The position numbers and the translations under genes are program-made. A stretch of 64,000 bases of DNA from Nocardioides sp. CFH 31398 (GTDB lineage: Bacteria > Actinomycetota > Actinomycetes > Propionibacteriales > Nocardioidaceae), in contig NZ_JAKUHT010000012.1 of assembly GCF_022436705.1 (NCBI RefSeq), forward strand, positions 248,001-312,000, given 5' to 3'. The notes below the pieces were generated by a model. That model worked only from the letters and a program-made list of their open reading frames with translations. It did not search any database and was not told the DNA's origin. Shown here piece after piece: positions 1 to 8,006 of the stretch; position 1 is the stretch's first letter; each line of letters starts with the position of its first letter.

Positions 1-1168
1 CGGTCTGCGAGGGCATGTCGACGATGGCGGGGCGGACGTACTCCCCGCCGGCGACGCCGTCGGCCTTCTCGCCGCCGGTGACCAGGGTGCCGCCGTCCTC
101 GGTGGCCCGGCGCACGGCAGCCTCGAAGCCCTCGCGGGCGCGGGCGTCAATGAGCGGGCCGACGAGGGTCGACGACTCCAGCGGGGAGCCGATCGGCAGG
201 GTCTCGTAGGCCTGGGCGAGCCGACGCACCAGCTCGGAGCGGATCGACTCGTGCACGATCACCCGGCGCAGGGTGGTGCAGCGCTGACCGGCGGTGCCGA
301 CCGCGGAGAACACGATGCCGCGCACGGCGAGGTCGAGGTCCGCGGACGGTGCGACGATCGCGGCGTTGTTGCCGCCCAGCTCCAGGAGGCTGCGACCGAG
401 GCGCGCCGCGACGCGCGGGGCGACCTCACGACCCATGCGGGTCGATCCGGTGGCGGAGACGAGCGGGACCCGCGGGTCGTCGACCAGCGCCTCGCCCACC
501 TCGCGCTCGCCGACGACGACCTGGGAGACGTCGGCCGGGGCGCCCACGCGGCGGGCGGCCTCGGAGAGCAGCGCCTGGCAGGCGAGGGCGGTCAGCACGG
601 TCTTCTCCGACGGCTTCCAGACCACGGCGTCGCCGCAGACCAGAGCGAGCGCCGTGTTCCACGACCAGACGGCGACCGGGAAGTTGAAGGCCGAGATGAC
701 GGCCACGACGCCCAGCGGGTGCCACTGCTCCATCATCCGGTGACCGGGGCGCTCGGTGGCGATGGTGAGGCCGGTGAGCTGGCGGGAGAGGCCGACCGCG
801 AGGTCGCAGATGTCGATCATCTCCTGGACCTCCCCGAGGCCCTCGCTGACGATCTTGCCGGCCTCGATGCTCACGAGGCGGCCCAGGTCCTCCTTGTGCT
901 CGCGCAGCAGCTCGCCGAGCTCGCGGACGAGCTGGCCGCGCACGGGGGCGGGCACGCTGCGCCACTGCTCGTACGCCGCCTGCGCGCGGCCGACGGCCTC
1001 GGCGACCTGGTCCGGGGTGTGGGCGGGCAGGCGACCGAGGACGGTGCCGTCCACGGGCGTGCGGGCCTCGACGACGGGTCCGGTGTGCTCGGCGTCGTCC
1101 GCCAGGAACGGGTCCTCGGCGCCCATGCGGGCGAGGACCTCGCGGGCGAGTCCAGCGACGTCAGTCAA
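1..1168 (-). CDS. ALDH7-family aldehyde dehydrogenase (aminoadipate-semialdehyde dehydrogenase-like), 3' end outside window
   Basis: NAD-dependent oxidation of an aldehyde, probably alpha-aminoadipic semialdehyde from lysine breakdown. About 389 residues are visible on the minus strand and the C-terminus lies beyond base 1. The frame shows the family landmarks: VVAVISAFNFPVAVWSWN, a VVWKPSEKT cofactor motif, the glutamate in LELGGNNAAIV and the catalytic cysteine in GTAGQRCTTLRR; the GGNNA and RCTTLRR forms are typical of ALDH7 (antiquitin). The best start is TTG at 1168, overlapping the upstream stop by 8 nt, because a GGAGGAGGAG Shine-Dalgarno stretch ends 4 nt before it inside the neighbouring gene; an ATG at 1126 is the alternative. 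It is translationally coupled to the saccharopine dehydrogenase-like gene, which supports the lysine assignment. The exact substrate is inferred. Confidence 0.85.
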   Translation of the reverse strand, partial: MTDVAGLAREVLARMGAEDPFLADDAEHTGPVVEARTPVDGTVLGRLPAHTPDQVAEAVGRAQAAYEQWRSVPAPVRGQLVRELGELLREHKEDLGRLVSIEAGKIVSEGLGEVQEMIDICDLAVGLSRQLTGLTIATERPGHRMMEQWHPLGVVAVISAFNFPVAVWSWNTALALVCGDAVVWKPSEKTVLTALACQALLSEAARRVGAPADVSQVVVGEREVGEALVDDPRVPLVSATGSTRMGREVAPRVAARLGRSLLELGGNNAAIVAPSADLDLAVRGIVFSAVGTAGQRCTTLRRVIVHESIRSELVRRLAQAYETLPIGSPLESSTLVGPLIDARAREGFEAAVRRATEDGGTLVTGGEKADGVAGGEYVRPAIVDMPSQT

Positions 1169-2255
1169 TCTTCTCCTCCTCCTCGACGAACAGCCGACCG
1201 GACGTGGTGGCGTACAGGTCGGCCAGAGAGATGTCCTCCTGGCGCACGAAACCGGTGGCCGGGAGCGTGCCTTGGGCCAGCAGCTCGACCGCCGCGACCG
1301 CGGAGGCGGCGGTGGTCCAGCTGATCGCGCGCCACACACGGCCGTCGATCTCGATCGGCAGCCAGCGTCGCACGTGGTTCTCACGGTGGGGCAGCCCGTC
1401 CATGACGCCCTCGACGGAGGCGTGGAGGTAGACGAGGTCGTCGTTCACCGGCGGCTTCGCGTCGACGAGCATCGCGCCGACCTCGGCGCGGCGGTCGCGC
1501 AGGCCGAGCTCGTCGAACAGGAAGCGCATCTGCGCGAAGTGACCGGGGTAGCGCAGCGTCTTGTAGTCGAGGCGGCGCACCCTGCCCTCGTAGGTCTGGC
1601 ACATGGTGCCGAGGCCGCCGGAGGTGAGGTCGGCCTCGAGCTCGGTGCCGTCGAGGACGACGCGCTCGGGCTCGCTCATGGCGGGGACCATGCGGCGGAC
1701 GCCGGAGCGGATGACCTCGCAGTCGTTGAGGTACTCGTTGACGACGCCCTCGGCGGACCAGTTGAACGCGTAGCCGAGCAGGCCCGTCGGGTTCTGGGGG
1801 AGCGCGCCGACCTTGAGCTCGATGGAGCGGATCTCCGAGAAGCGGGCGGCGAGCGAGGAGCCCACGATGCCGATGAGGCCGGGGGCCAGGCCGCACTGCG
1901 GCACGAACGCGGCCGCGCCCGCCGGGCTCGGCAGCGTCGCGAGCTCCATGACGCGGGCGGTGGTCGGGACGTCCTCGGTGAGGTCGAAGTAGTGCGTCCC
2001 GGTCGCGTGGGCGGCCTCGGCGACGACGATGTTGAGGTCGTAGGGCAGGCAGGCCACGACGGCGTCCACGCCGCCGAGGGCGCCGCGCAGGGCCTCGGCG
2101 TCAGTCACCTCGAGGGCGTGGGCCTCGAAGGCCAGGTCGGAGCGGGTGCGGGCGTCGTACCCGACCACGGCGAATCCGGCGCGGCCCAGCAGCACGGCGA
2201 CCAGCTCGCCGACCTTGCCGAGTCCGACGACGGCGACACGTCGTACGTCAGTCAT
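1161..2255 (-). CDS. saccharopine dehydrogenase / lysine 6-dehydrogenase family protein
   Basis: A 364-residue NAD(P)-dependent oxidoreductase acting on lysine or saccharopine. The N-terminus is a Rossmann fold (RRVAVVGLGKVGELVAVLLG), followed by a region with HYFDLTEDVPTT and FVPQCGLAPGLIGIV, then a C-terminal catalytic domain with KTLRYPGHFAQMRFL, a motif of the saccharopine dehydrogenase C-terminal family. Its length is closer to bacterial lysine 6-dehydrogenases than to the roughly 480-residue eukaryotic saccharopine enzyme, so either reaction is possible; both feed aminoadipic semialdehyde to the downstream ALDH7 gene, with which it overlaps. Its last codons (FVEEEEKID) double as the ribosome binding site for that gene. 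It is divergent from the superoxide dismutase gene. Confidence 0.85.
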   Translation of the reverse strand: MTDVRRVAVVGLGKVGELVAVLLGRAGFAVVGYDARTRSDLAFEAHALEVTDAEALRGALGGVDAVVACLPYDLNIVVAEAAHATGTHYFDLTEDVPTTARVMELATLPSPAGAAAFVPQCGLAPGLIGIVGSSLAARFSEIRSIELKVGALPQNPTGLLGYAFNWSAEGVVNEYLNDCEVIRSGVRRMVPAMSEPERVVLDGTELEADLTSGGLGTMCQTYEGRVRRLDYKTLRYPGHFAQMRFLFDELGLRDRRAEVGAMLVDAKPPVNDDLVYLHASVEGVMDGLPHRENHVRRWLPIEIDGRVWRAISWTTAASAVAAVELLAQGTLPATGFVRQEDISLADLYATTSGRLFVEEEEKID

Positions 2256-2301
2256 GGGATGTCCTCTCGTCGAACAGCGTCAGACCTGAAGATCGTCCGA
2301 C

Positions 2302-2329
2302 GAATGCTTAAGAGAACCGTAAGTCATTC
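2302..2329. promoter_or_regulatory. imperfect inverted repeat in the SDH/SOD divergent promoter region
   Basis: The stretch GAATGCTTA then, 8 nt on, GTAAGTCATTC forms an AT-rich imperfect dyad in an otherwise GC-rich intergenic region upstream of the lysine-catabolism genes. Such a site could bind an Lrp/AsnC-type regulator, but no regulator gene is adjacent and the assignment is speculative. Confidence 0.3.
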
Positions 2330-2368
2330 GGCGTTCAGTGAGGGAGTCCACGCGGCCGCGCAGACTTG

Positions 2369-2396
2369 TTGCACATAAGTTGCAATAGCGTAGATT
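2369..2396 (+). promoter_or_regulatory. putative promoter of the superoxide dismutase gene (leaderless)
   Basis: TTGCAC at 2369-2374 and TAGATT at 2391-2396 are separated by 16 nt, a good sigma70-like pair. The GTG start at 2404 lies 7 nt after the -10 box and no Shine-Dalgarno is present, so the transcript is probably leaderless. A direct repeat GTTGCA (in and just after the -35) overlaps it and may be a regulatory site. Confidence 0.5.
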
Positions 2397-2403
2397 GGGC
2401 GGC

Positions 2404-3021
2404 GTGGCCGCCTACACGCTCCCCGACCTCCCGTACGACTACGCCGCCCTCGAGCCGTACATCTCGGGCGCGATCATGGAGCTGCACCACGACAGGCACC
2501 ACGCGACCTACGTCAAGGGCATCAACACCGCGGTCGAGCAGCTGGAGGAGGCTCGCGACGCCTCCTCGTTCGGATCGATCACCACGCTCGAGAAGAAACT
2601 GGCCTTCCACCTCGGCGGTCACGTCAACCACTCGGTGTTCTGGCCGAACATGTCGCCCGAGGGTGGGGACAAGCCCACCGGGGAGACGCAGCAGCTCCTC
2701 GAGGAGCACTTCGGCGACTTCGACAGGTTCCGCGCGCAGTTCGAGGCGGTGGCGCTGGGCGTGCAGGGCTCCGGGTGGGCCGTGCTCGCCTGGGACGTGT
2801 TGGCCCAGCGGCCGTTCATCGTGCAGTTCTACGACCACCAGGGCAACCTGCCCGCCTGCCTGGTGCCGCTGCTGATGCTCGACATGTGGGAGCACGCGTA
2901 CTACCTGGACTACAAGAACGACAAGGCCACCTTCGTCTCGCAGTGGTGGAACGTCGTGAACTGGGCCGACGTGCAGTCCCGCTTCGAGCGGGCCCGCACC
3001 CGGACCCCCGGCCTGGTCTGA
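2404..3021 (+). CDS. sod: superoxide dismutase, Fe/Mn family
   Basis: Cytosolic superoxide dismutation to H2O2 and O2. The 205-residue product has the full family layout: [19 protein letters not shown] at the N-terminus, metal ligands His in [13 protein letters not shown], His in [11 protein letters not shown], and Asp/His in [13 protein letters not shown], plus [10 protein letters not shown]. All four ligands are present, so it should be active; metal choice (Fe or Mn) cannot be decided by eye. GTG at 2404 is preferred over TTG 2395 because of its spacing to the -10 box. It is monocistronic, followed by a low-complexity spacer. Confidence 0.95.
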   Translation: MAAYTLPDLPYDYAALEPYISGAIMELHHDRHHATYVKGINTAVEQLEEARDASSFGSITTLEKKLAFHLGGHVNHSVFWPNMSPEGGDKPTGETQQLLEEHFGDFDRFRAQFEAVALGVQGSGWAVLAWDVLAQRPFIVQFYDHQGNLPACLVPLLMLDMWEHAYYLDYKNDKATFVSQWWNVVNWADVQSRFERARTRTPGLV

Positions 3022-3452
3022 GGGTCGGACCAGTGCCGGAGGAGGCGGGCCGCCGTCAGGACCTCGTCGGAGTCGTGGGGGGGCGGCGGCGGGGGGGGGG
3101 GGGGGGGGGGGGGGGCGGCGCGGGGGCGAGCGGGGGGGGGGGGGCGGGGGGCCCCCCTTCTGCCCCTGTTCGGTGTCGGCGCGGCCGCCAAGCGGGTGGC
3201 CGGGCTGGTTGCTGAGCGCGGCCGCGGCGACTCCGAGGGGGCCCGGCGGCGGCTCGCCACCTCCAACGACGCACACGGGCTCGCCGGCGCCGCGGGGGAG
3301 GAGCTCGAGGACGGCGTTCGCGCCCCTGCCTCGGGACGGAGGGCACGCGCGGATGACGGGCCGCGGGTCCCGCTAGGTTGTCGCCGTCCCACGGGACCAC
3401 TCGACGCGACCTCGGGGTACCCGCACTCCGACCCGGCGAAAGAAGGCCCCTG
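3022..3452. other. intergenic spacer with extreme G-tracts
   Basis: About 430 bp between sod and the BLUF gene. Positions 3076-3157 are almost pure G on the plus strand, including an uninterrupted run of 25 G (3091-3115), a 13-G run (3132-3144) and a GGGGGG-CCCCCC junction (3146-3157). The rest (about 3180-3400) has an open frame rich in Ala/Arg/Gly with no recognisable domain or start signal. I see no credible gene. The G-runs could form G-quadruplexes or reflect assembly or sequencing noise. Confidence 0.6.
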
Positions 3453-3875
3453 GTGCTGTCCATCACCTACCTGAGCGCGGCGTCCTCCGCGCTGACCCCC
3501 GACGCCCTGGCGCACCTCGTCGGCCAGGCTCGTGCGAGCAACGCCGCGCTCGGCATCACGGGGATCCTCGTCTACTCGGCCGGGACGTTCGTGCAGACCA
3601 TCGAGGGGCCGCAGGCGGCGGTGAGCGCGCTCTACGACCGGATCGTCTCCGACGCCCGCCACACCGAGGTGATCGAGGTCTGGCGGGAGACGACCATGCG
3701 CCGCACCTTCTCCACCTGGACCATGGCCTTCAAGGAGCTGACGCCCGAGGAGGCCGCGGCCGTGCCCGAACTGAACGACGTGCTGCAGGAGCCGGCCGGC
3801 GCCCCGGACCGCGAGCCCGGGCTGACCCCCGACGTGCTGCTGCAGCTCATGGACGAGGAGGACCGGCCCGCCTGA
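3453..3875 (+). CDS. BLUF-domain blue-light sensor protein
   Basis: A 140-residue single-domain flavin photoreceptor. The BLUF signature residues are visible: Tyr in ITYLSAAS (about residue 6), Asn in ARASNAALGITG, Gln in GTFVQTIEGP, and Trp in FSTWTMAF, along with the ILVY and LYDRIVSDARH segments. The C-terminal 40 residues (LTPEEAAAVPELNDVLQ onward) form a helical tail without a second domain, so it is a short BLUF protein that must signal through a partner. GTG at 3453 is chosen because AGAAGG sits 6 nt upstream. No partner gene is evident next to it. The family binds FAD and uses the Tyr/Gln pair for photochemistry; the role here is unknown. Confidence 0.9.
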   Translation: MLSITYLSAASSALTPDALAHLVGQARASNAALGITGILVYSAGTFVQTIEGPQAAVSALYDRIVSDARHTEVIEVWRETTMRRTFSTWTMAFKELTPEEAAAVPELNDVLQEPAGAPDREPGLTPDVLLQLMDEEDRPA

Positions 3876-3881
3876 ACGCGA

Positions 3882-4005
3882 GTCGGCCCGAACGCACCCC
3901 TGGGGGGCGCCGAGTCGGCCCGGACGCACCCCTGGGGGGTGCCGAGTCGGCCCGGACGCACGCCCGGGGGCGCCGAGTCGGCCCGGACGCACGCGTGGGG
4001 GCCGA
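3882..4005. repeat. four tandem copies of a ~32-bp GC-rich repeat
   Basis: Copies begin at 3882, 3914, 3946 and 3977 (periods 32, 32 and 31), each starting GTCGGCCC(G)GACGCACC and followed by a G-run and GCCGA. The fourth copy decays into GGGGGCCGAC. The array sits directly after the BLUF stop codon and just before the riboswitch-controlled operon. No start codon or coding sense supports translation. Confidence 0.85.
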
Positions 4006-4089
4006 CTGAGCGTCGTACGAGCGTGGTACGAGCCACACCTCAGTGGCGGGAGTGGTCCTCTCGCTCGGTGTTACGCTCCGACCGCTCCC

Positions 4090-4276
4090 GGCCGGGAGCA
4101 CACCATCCACGCCCGTCGCGGGGGAAGCCGGTCGAAGTCCGGCGCTGACCCGCAACCGTAGGTCCCCGCGAAGCACGGCGGGGGCGAGCCGGGATGCCCA
4201 CGGCGGGGCGTCTTACCCGTCGCTGTCGCGGAAAGCAGCAGGGGAGCTGAGGTCCTCTGCTGTCGCAGCGTGGAGG
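4090..4276 (+). promoter_or_regulatory. cobalamin (AdoCbl) riboswitch with downstream expression-platform hairpin
   Basis: The conserved core is unmistakable: GGGGAAGCCGGTCGAAGTCC followed by GGCGCTGACCCGCAACCG (about 4119-4159) and the 3' element GAGCCGGGATGCCC (4186-4199). A stable hairpin follows (CAGCAGGGGA pairing with TCCTCTGCTG, about 4236-4264, one mismatch) just before the ribosome binding site GGAGG at 4272-4276. There is no T-tract, so control is more likely by sequestering translation initiation than by intrinsic termination. It precedes the secreted alpha-barrel gene and the ECF transporter, which places the whole operon under B12 control. In this family cobalamin binding represses expression. 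Confidence 0.92.
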
Positions 4277-4283
4277 AACCGTC

Positions 4284-5891
4284 ATGACCCCTCGTCCCGG
4301 GCGCCGTAGCGCCGCCCTGCTCGCCGGGCTCGGCCTCGCCGCCGGCACCCTGCTCGTCGCCCCGGCCGCCCCGGCCTCGGCCGCACCCGAGAACGACTCC
4401 GCCGCCGCCGTGGCCGGCGGGGAGTGGCTGGTCGGCCAGCTGAACGCCGACGGCCTGCTCGAGAACGCCGAGTTCCAGTCCGTCCAGTACGGCCTGACCA
4501 TCGACGCCGCCCTGTCCCTGGCCGAGTTCGAGGGGGGTGACTTCGCGGCGCAGCTCGCCGAGACCACGGGTTCGCTCACGACGCCCGAGAACGTCGAGGA
4601 GTACACGACGTTCGACTACGAGTTCGGCGGTGAGCGGTTCGCCGGTACCAGCGCGGGCGCGACCGGGAAGCTGCTCGCCTTCGCGGAGTCCCGCGGTCTC
4701 GACACCACCGACGTCGGTGGCGTGGACCTCCAGCAGCAGATGGAGGATCTCGTCAGGCCCAGCGGCCGCATCGCCGACGGCGACGAGACGGGCAACAACG
4801 ACGACTTCGCCAACGTCATCAGCCAGACGTGGGCCGTCCGCGGCCTGGCGGAGGCGGGGAGCCAGGCCGCAGGGAGGGCCGAGGAGTTCCTCCTGACCCA
4901 GCAGTGCGACGACGGTTACTTCCCGGAGGGGTTCGGGTCCGGGGCCGGGCGTTCGTGTGACGACGGCACGGATGAGCCGAGCATCGACACCACCGCCTTC
5001 GCCGTGCTGAACCTGTCCGCGACTCGGCCCCCTGCCGGCTCCGACGCGCAGGCAGTCATCGACCAGGCTGCCGACTGGCTGCGCAGCCAGCAGACGCCGA
5101 ACGGCGCGATCGGCGGCGACAACACCAACAGCACCGGCCTCGCCGGGTGGGCGCTCGCCACCGTCGGGGCCGATGGAGCGGCCCAGCGAGCCGCAGTCCG
5201 GGTCGCGGCCGTGCAGGTCGCTGGATTCGCCCAGTGCGAGGGCGCGCTCGTTCCCGACGACGTCGGTGCGATCGCCCTCGGTCGAGCGCAGTTCGACCGC
5301 GACGTGGTCACCGGCATCGATCTCCCCGCCAAGGACGACCAGTGGCGTACTGCCACCGCGCAGGCGCTCCCCGTGCTGAGGTCCCTCCCGGCGCGATCCG
5401 AGTCGGGCACGCTGGAGCGGGCGACCTCCGGCCGCTTCGTCAAGGCAGGTCGACCGACGCAGCTGCGCGTCCGTGGACTCGCCGCGGGTCAGAAGGACTG
5501 TGTCGTCGGTGGCGGTGGCGGCGCCATGGTGGTCGGTTCGGGCAAGGTCTCCCTCGACGTACCCGGCGGCACGGCGAACCGCACGTACCGCCTCGCCGGC
5601 GTCGGTGGCTCGGTGACGGTGCGCGCGCTGGGCGCCAAGAACCTCACGATCGCCCGGAAGGACGTCGTGGCGCGCGGGGCGAAGCAGACGGTCACGGTGC
5701 GGGGCCTGGCCCCCAAGGAGAAGGTGAGCGTCGAGTTCCGGAACCGGCAGGTCGGCGCAGGTACTGCCTCCCAGCAGGGGACCTTCCGGACGACGTTCAA
5801 GGTCTTCGGCGAGAAGGGCCGTGCGCCGCTGGTGGCGAAGGGTCAGTTCCCCGGCGCGCGCAACGGCAACAACGCCTTCCGCGTCCGATGA
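4284..5891 (+). CDS. secreted alpha/alpha-barrel (prenyltransferase/squalene-cyclase repeat) protein, putative B12-binding alpha half
   Basis: A 535-residue exported protein. A Sec signal peptide (Arg-rich start, hydrophobic ALLAGLGLAAGTLLVA, cleavage near ASA-AP, residue ~34) precedes helical repeats typical of alpha6/alpha6 barrels (residues ~45-340): YGLTIDAALSLAEF, AGATGKLLAFAESRG, ISQTWAVRGLAEAG, DTTAFAVLNLSA and AADWLRSQQTPNGAIG. This is the fold of terpene cyclases and of the alpha domain of intrinsic factor and transcobalamin. Residues ~375-535 look like beta-rich Ig-like modules (KAGRPTQLRVRGLAAG, RGAKQTVTVRGLAP). The catalytic DXDD of cyclases is not evident. Its position first behind a cobalamin riboswitch and 4-bp overlap with a DUF4430 gene suggest B12 capture rather than terpene chemistry. 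The ligand is inferred. Confidence 0.75.
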   Translation: MTPRPGRRSAALLAGLGLAAGTLLVAPAAPASAAPENDSAAAVAGGEWLVGQLNADGLLENAEFQSVQYGLTIDAALSLAEFEGGDFAAQLAETTGSLTTPENVEEYTTFDYEFGGERFAGTSAGATGKLLAFAESRGLDTTDVGGVDLQQQMEDLVRPSGRIADGDETGNNDDFANVISQTWAVRGLAEAGSQAAGRAEEFLLTQQCDDGYFPEGFGSGAGRSCDDGTDEPSIDTTAFAVLNLSATRPPAGSDAQAVIDQAADWLRSQQTPNGAIGGDNTNSTGLAGWALATVGADGAAQRAAVRVAAVQVAGFAQCEGALVPDDVGAIALGRAQFDRDVVTGIDLPAKDDQWRTATAQALPVLRSLPARSESGTLERATSGRFVKAGRPTQLRVRGLAAGQKDCVVGGGGGAMVVGSGKVSLDVPGGTANRTYRLAGVGGSVTVRALGAKNLTIARKDVVARGAKQTVTVRGLAPKEKVSVEFRNRQVGAGTASQQGTFRTTFKVFGEKGRAPLVAKGQFPGARNGNNAFRVR

Positions 5892-6865
5892 GGACGTTCG
5901 GCCGGCTTCTCGCGGCGGCCGGGCTCGCCCTCGGGGTGAGCCTGGCTGCGCCGGTCGTGGCCCCGACGGTCCCGTTCCTCGGTGCCGTGCCGGCGCACGC
6001 AGACGCCTGCACCGGTACGGACGGCGTGACCGTCGTGGTCGACTTCAACGGCCTGGGCGGCGGCGTCTCCCAGGCCTGCGTGGCCGGGAGCGGGGGTTCG
6101 GCGCGGGGCCTCTTCCAGCGCGCCGGCGTCCGCATGCAGGACGTGACCGGCGAGCAGGGCTTCGTGTGTCGCGTCCAGAACAAGCCGGGGCCGGAGGCGT
6201 GCAGCCGCGTCTCGAACGGTGCCTACTGGAGCCTGTGGTGGTCCGATGGCAACGGCAGGTGGACGTACTCACAGGAGGGCGTCGACCTGCTGTCCGTGGG
6301 CTCCGGCGGGTTCGTGGCGTGGTCCTGGACCAAGCAAGCGCCGTCGGCATCGGCATCCAGGCCTGAGCCGCAGGCGCCGCCGAGCACCGGCGGTGCGAAC
6401 GGTGGCGGCACCGGCGGCGGCACCACCGGCGGCGGCTCCGGTGGGGCGGGCTCGCCCGGGGACGGGCCGTCGTCGAGCGCGCCCTCGGACGCGCCCGAGG
6501 CCGACCCCAGCGCCTCGGAGGACGCCTCGGAGGACCCGACGGCCGACGGCGGTGACTCCACCGGCGGCCAGGCCGGGAAGAAGGACAGGGCCGGCAAGGG
6601 CGCGAAGGGCACCGCGGCGAAGGGCAAGGACCGCGCCGGCGCGAGGAAGGACCGCCGCGACCGCGACGGTGCCCGCGAGGGCGGCGGGGAGTCCGTCGAC
6701 TCGCCGCTGACCGACGAGAACGGCGACACCGAGCAGGTGTCGTCCGCGTCCGAGGAGGACCCGGCCGGGCTGCCCGTCTGGGTGCCGATCGCGGTGCTCG
6801 TCGTCCTGGCCGCGGGCGGCGTCGGGGCCGTCGTGTGGCGGCGCCGTACAGGTGGCCACGCCTGA
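5888..6865 (+). CDS. membrane-anchored DUF4430 protein, putative B12-binding beta half
   Basis: A 325-residue surface protein. Layout: signal peptide (cleavage near AHA-DA, residue ~39); DUF4430 domain, residues ~46-148 (VTVVVDFNGLGGG, RGLFQRAGVRMQDV, GAYWSLWWSDGNGRWTYSQE, FVAWSWT), with four cysteines after the cleavage site that could form disulfides; a long Gly/Ser/Pro then Lys/Arg/Asp-rich low-complexity linker (~150-290); one C-terminal transmembrane helix (LPVWVPIAVLVVLAAGG) followed by WRRR. DUF4430 is the domain shared with the C-terminal beta domain of animal transcobalamin and intrinsic factor. The start codon overlaps the previous stop (ATGA). I infer that it works with the upstream alpha-barrel protein to hold corrinoid at the cell surface for the ECF importer. 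Confidence 0.8.
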   Translation: MRTFGRLLAAAGLALGVSLAAPVVAPTVPFLGAVPAHADACTGTDGVTVVVDFNGLGGGVSQACVAGSGGSARGLFQRAGVRMQDVTGEQGFVCRVQNKPGPEACSRVSNGAYWSLWWSDGNGRWTYSQEGVDLLSVGSGGFVAWSWTKQAPSASASRPEPQAPPSTGGANGGGTGGGTTGGGSGGAGSPGDGPSSSAPSDAPEADPSASEDASEDPTADGGDSTGGQAGKKDRAGKGAKGTAAKGKDRAGARKDRRDRDGAREGGGESVDSPLTDENGDTEQVSSASEEDPAGLPVWVPIAVLVVLAAGGVGAVVWRRRTGGHA

Positions 6866-6881
6866 GGCGCAGGATGGATCG

Positions 6882-8006
6882 ATGACGACGCGACTGCCGC
6901 GGGACCTGCACCCCGTGGCCTGGTGGCTGTGGGCCCTCGGGCTCGCGGCGGTCGCGTCGCTCACCCTCAACCCGCTGCTCCTGCTCACCGTGATCGCGGT
7001 CGCCGCGATCACGGTGACGCTGCGCCGCGGCGACCACCCGTGGTCGCGGGCCTTCCGCATCTACGTCTGGCTCGCCGTGCTCATCGTCGTGCTGCGGGTG
7101 GTGCTCCGGGTGCTGCTCGGGGGCGGGTACGGCGGCACCGTGCTGTTCACGCTGCCGGAGGTCCCGCTGCCCGACATCGTGCTCGGCATCCGCCTGCTGG
7201 GCCCGGTCACCGCCGAGAACGTCCTCGGCGGCCTGTACGACGGGCTGCGGCTCGCCACCCTCGTCCTCTGCGTCGGCGCGGCCAACGCGCTGGCGAACCC
7301 GAAGCGGCTGCTGAAGTCGCTGCCGCCCGCGCTCTACGAGATCGGCACGGTCCTCGTCGTCGCCGTCACGGTCGTGCCGCAGCTCGCCGACTCCGCCCGC
7401 CGGGTCCGCGCCGCACAGCGACTGCGCCCCGGACCGAGGGGTCGCGTGCGGTCGTTGCGGCGCTTCCTCGTGCCAATCCTCGAGGACGCCCTCGAGCGCT
7501 CCCTCAGCCTCGCGGCGGGCATGGACGTCCGTGGCTACGGTCGCGCCGGCGACGTCCCGCGGCGCCAGCGGGTGCGGACCGGCGTCCTCATGGTCGCGGG
7601 CCTGCTCGGCGTCGCGGTCGGCACGTACGGCGTCCTCGACCTCACCGCTCCCCGCTGGCTCGCCCTGCCGATGCTGCTCGGCGGCCTCGGCGTGGCCGTG
7701 CTCGGCATGGTCAGCGCCGGGCGGTCCGTCGTCCGCACCCGCTACCGCCCGGACCGCTGGCGGGGCGCCGAGATCGTCGTCGTCGCCTCCGGTGTCGGTG
7801 CGGCGGTCGTGGCCTACTGGGTCGCCACCCACGAACCGGTCATCGCCTACCCGGCCCTGCTGTCCGTCCCGCAGGTCTCCGTGGCCGCACTCGCCGCCGG
7901 TCTGCTCGGTCTCGTCGCGGCCGTGGCCGCGCCCCCACCGGTGCTCGCCACCAGCGGCCCGCCGGCGGCCTTCGTCGTCCGCGACCGCGAGGAGGTCGCC
8001 GCGTGA
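6882..8006 (+). CDS. ECF transporter transmembrane (T) component
   Basis: Energy-coupling scaffold of an ECF vitamin importer. The 374-residue protein has N-terminal hydrophobic helices, then the EcfT core with AANALANPKRLLKSLPPALY, VTVVPQLADSARRVR and the coupling helix LERSLSLAAGMDVRGYGR, carrying the Ala-x-Asp-x-Arg-Gly motif that contacts the ATPases. It is longer than ordinary EcfT (~260 residues): about four additional hydrophobic segments follow (from ~220 on). ATG 6882 follows the upstream stop by 16 nt, with AGGATGG as a weak ribosome site; GTG 6852 would overlap the upstream gene. Confidence 0.88.
   Translation: MTTRLPRDLHPVAWWLWALGLAAVASLTLNPLLLLTVIAVAAITVTLRRGDHPWSRAFRIYVWLAVLIVVLRVVLRVLLGGGYGGTVLFTLPEVPLPDIVLGIRLLGPVTAENVLGGLYDGLRLATLVLCVGAANALANPKRLLKSLPPALYEIGTVLVVAVTVVPQLADSARRVRAAQRLRPGPRGRVRSLRRFLVPILEDALERSLSLAAGMDVRGYGRAGDVPRRQRVRTGVLMVAGLLGVAVGTYGVLDLTAPRWLALPMLLGGLGVAVLGMVSAGRSVVRTRYRPDRWRGAEIVVVASGVGAAVVAYWVATHEPVIAYPALLSVPQVSVAALAAGLLGLVAAVAAPPPVLATSGPPAAFVVRDREEVAA

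Noticed and set aside
3196..3474. A small gene between the G-tract and the BLUF gene.
   Set aside because: The frame runs through the BLUF start region, has no ribosome binding site and no recognisable domain.
3056..3992. Overlapping proline- and arginine-rich frames across the G-tract and the 32-bp repeats.
   Set aside because: They are translations of homopolymer and tandem repeat DNA; no start signals or protein-like composition.
4284..5891. Annotation as an active squalene-hopene or terpene cyclase.
   Set aside because: The protein is secreted, I see no DXDD catalytic motif, and the operon is B12-controlled with an ECF transporter.
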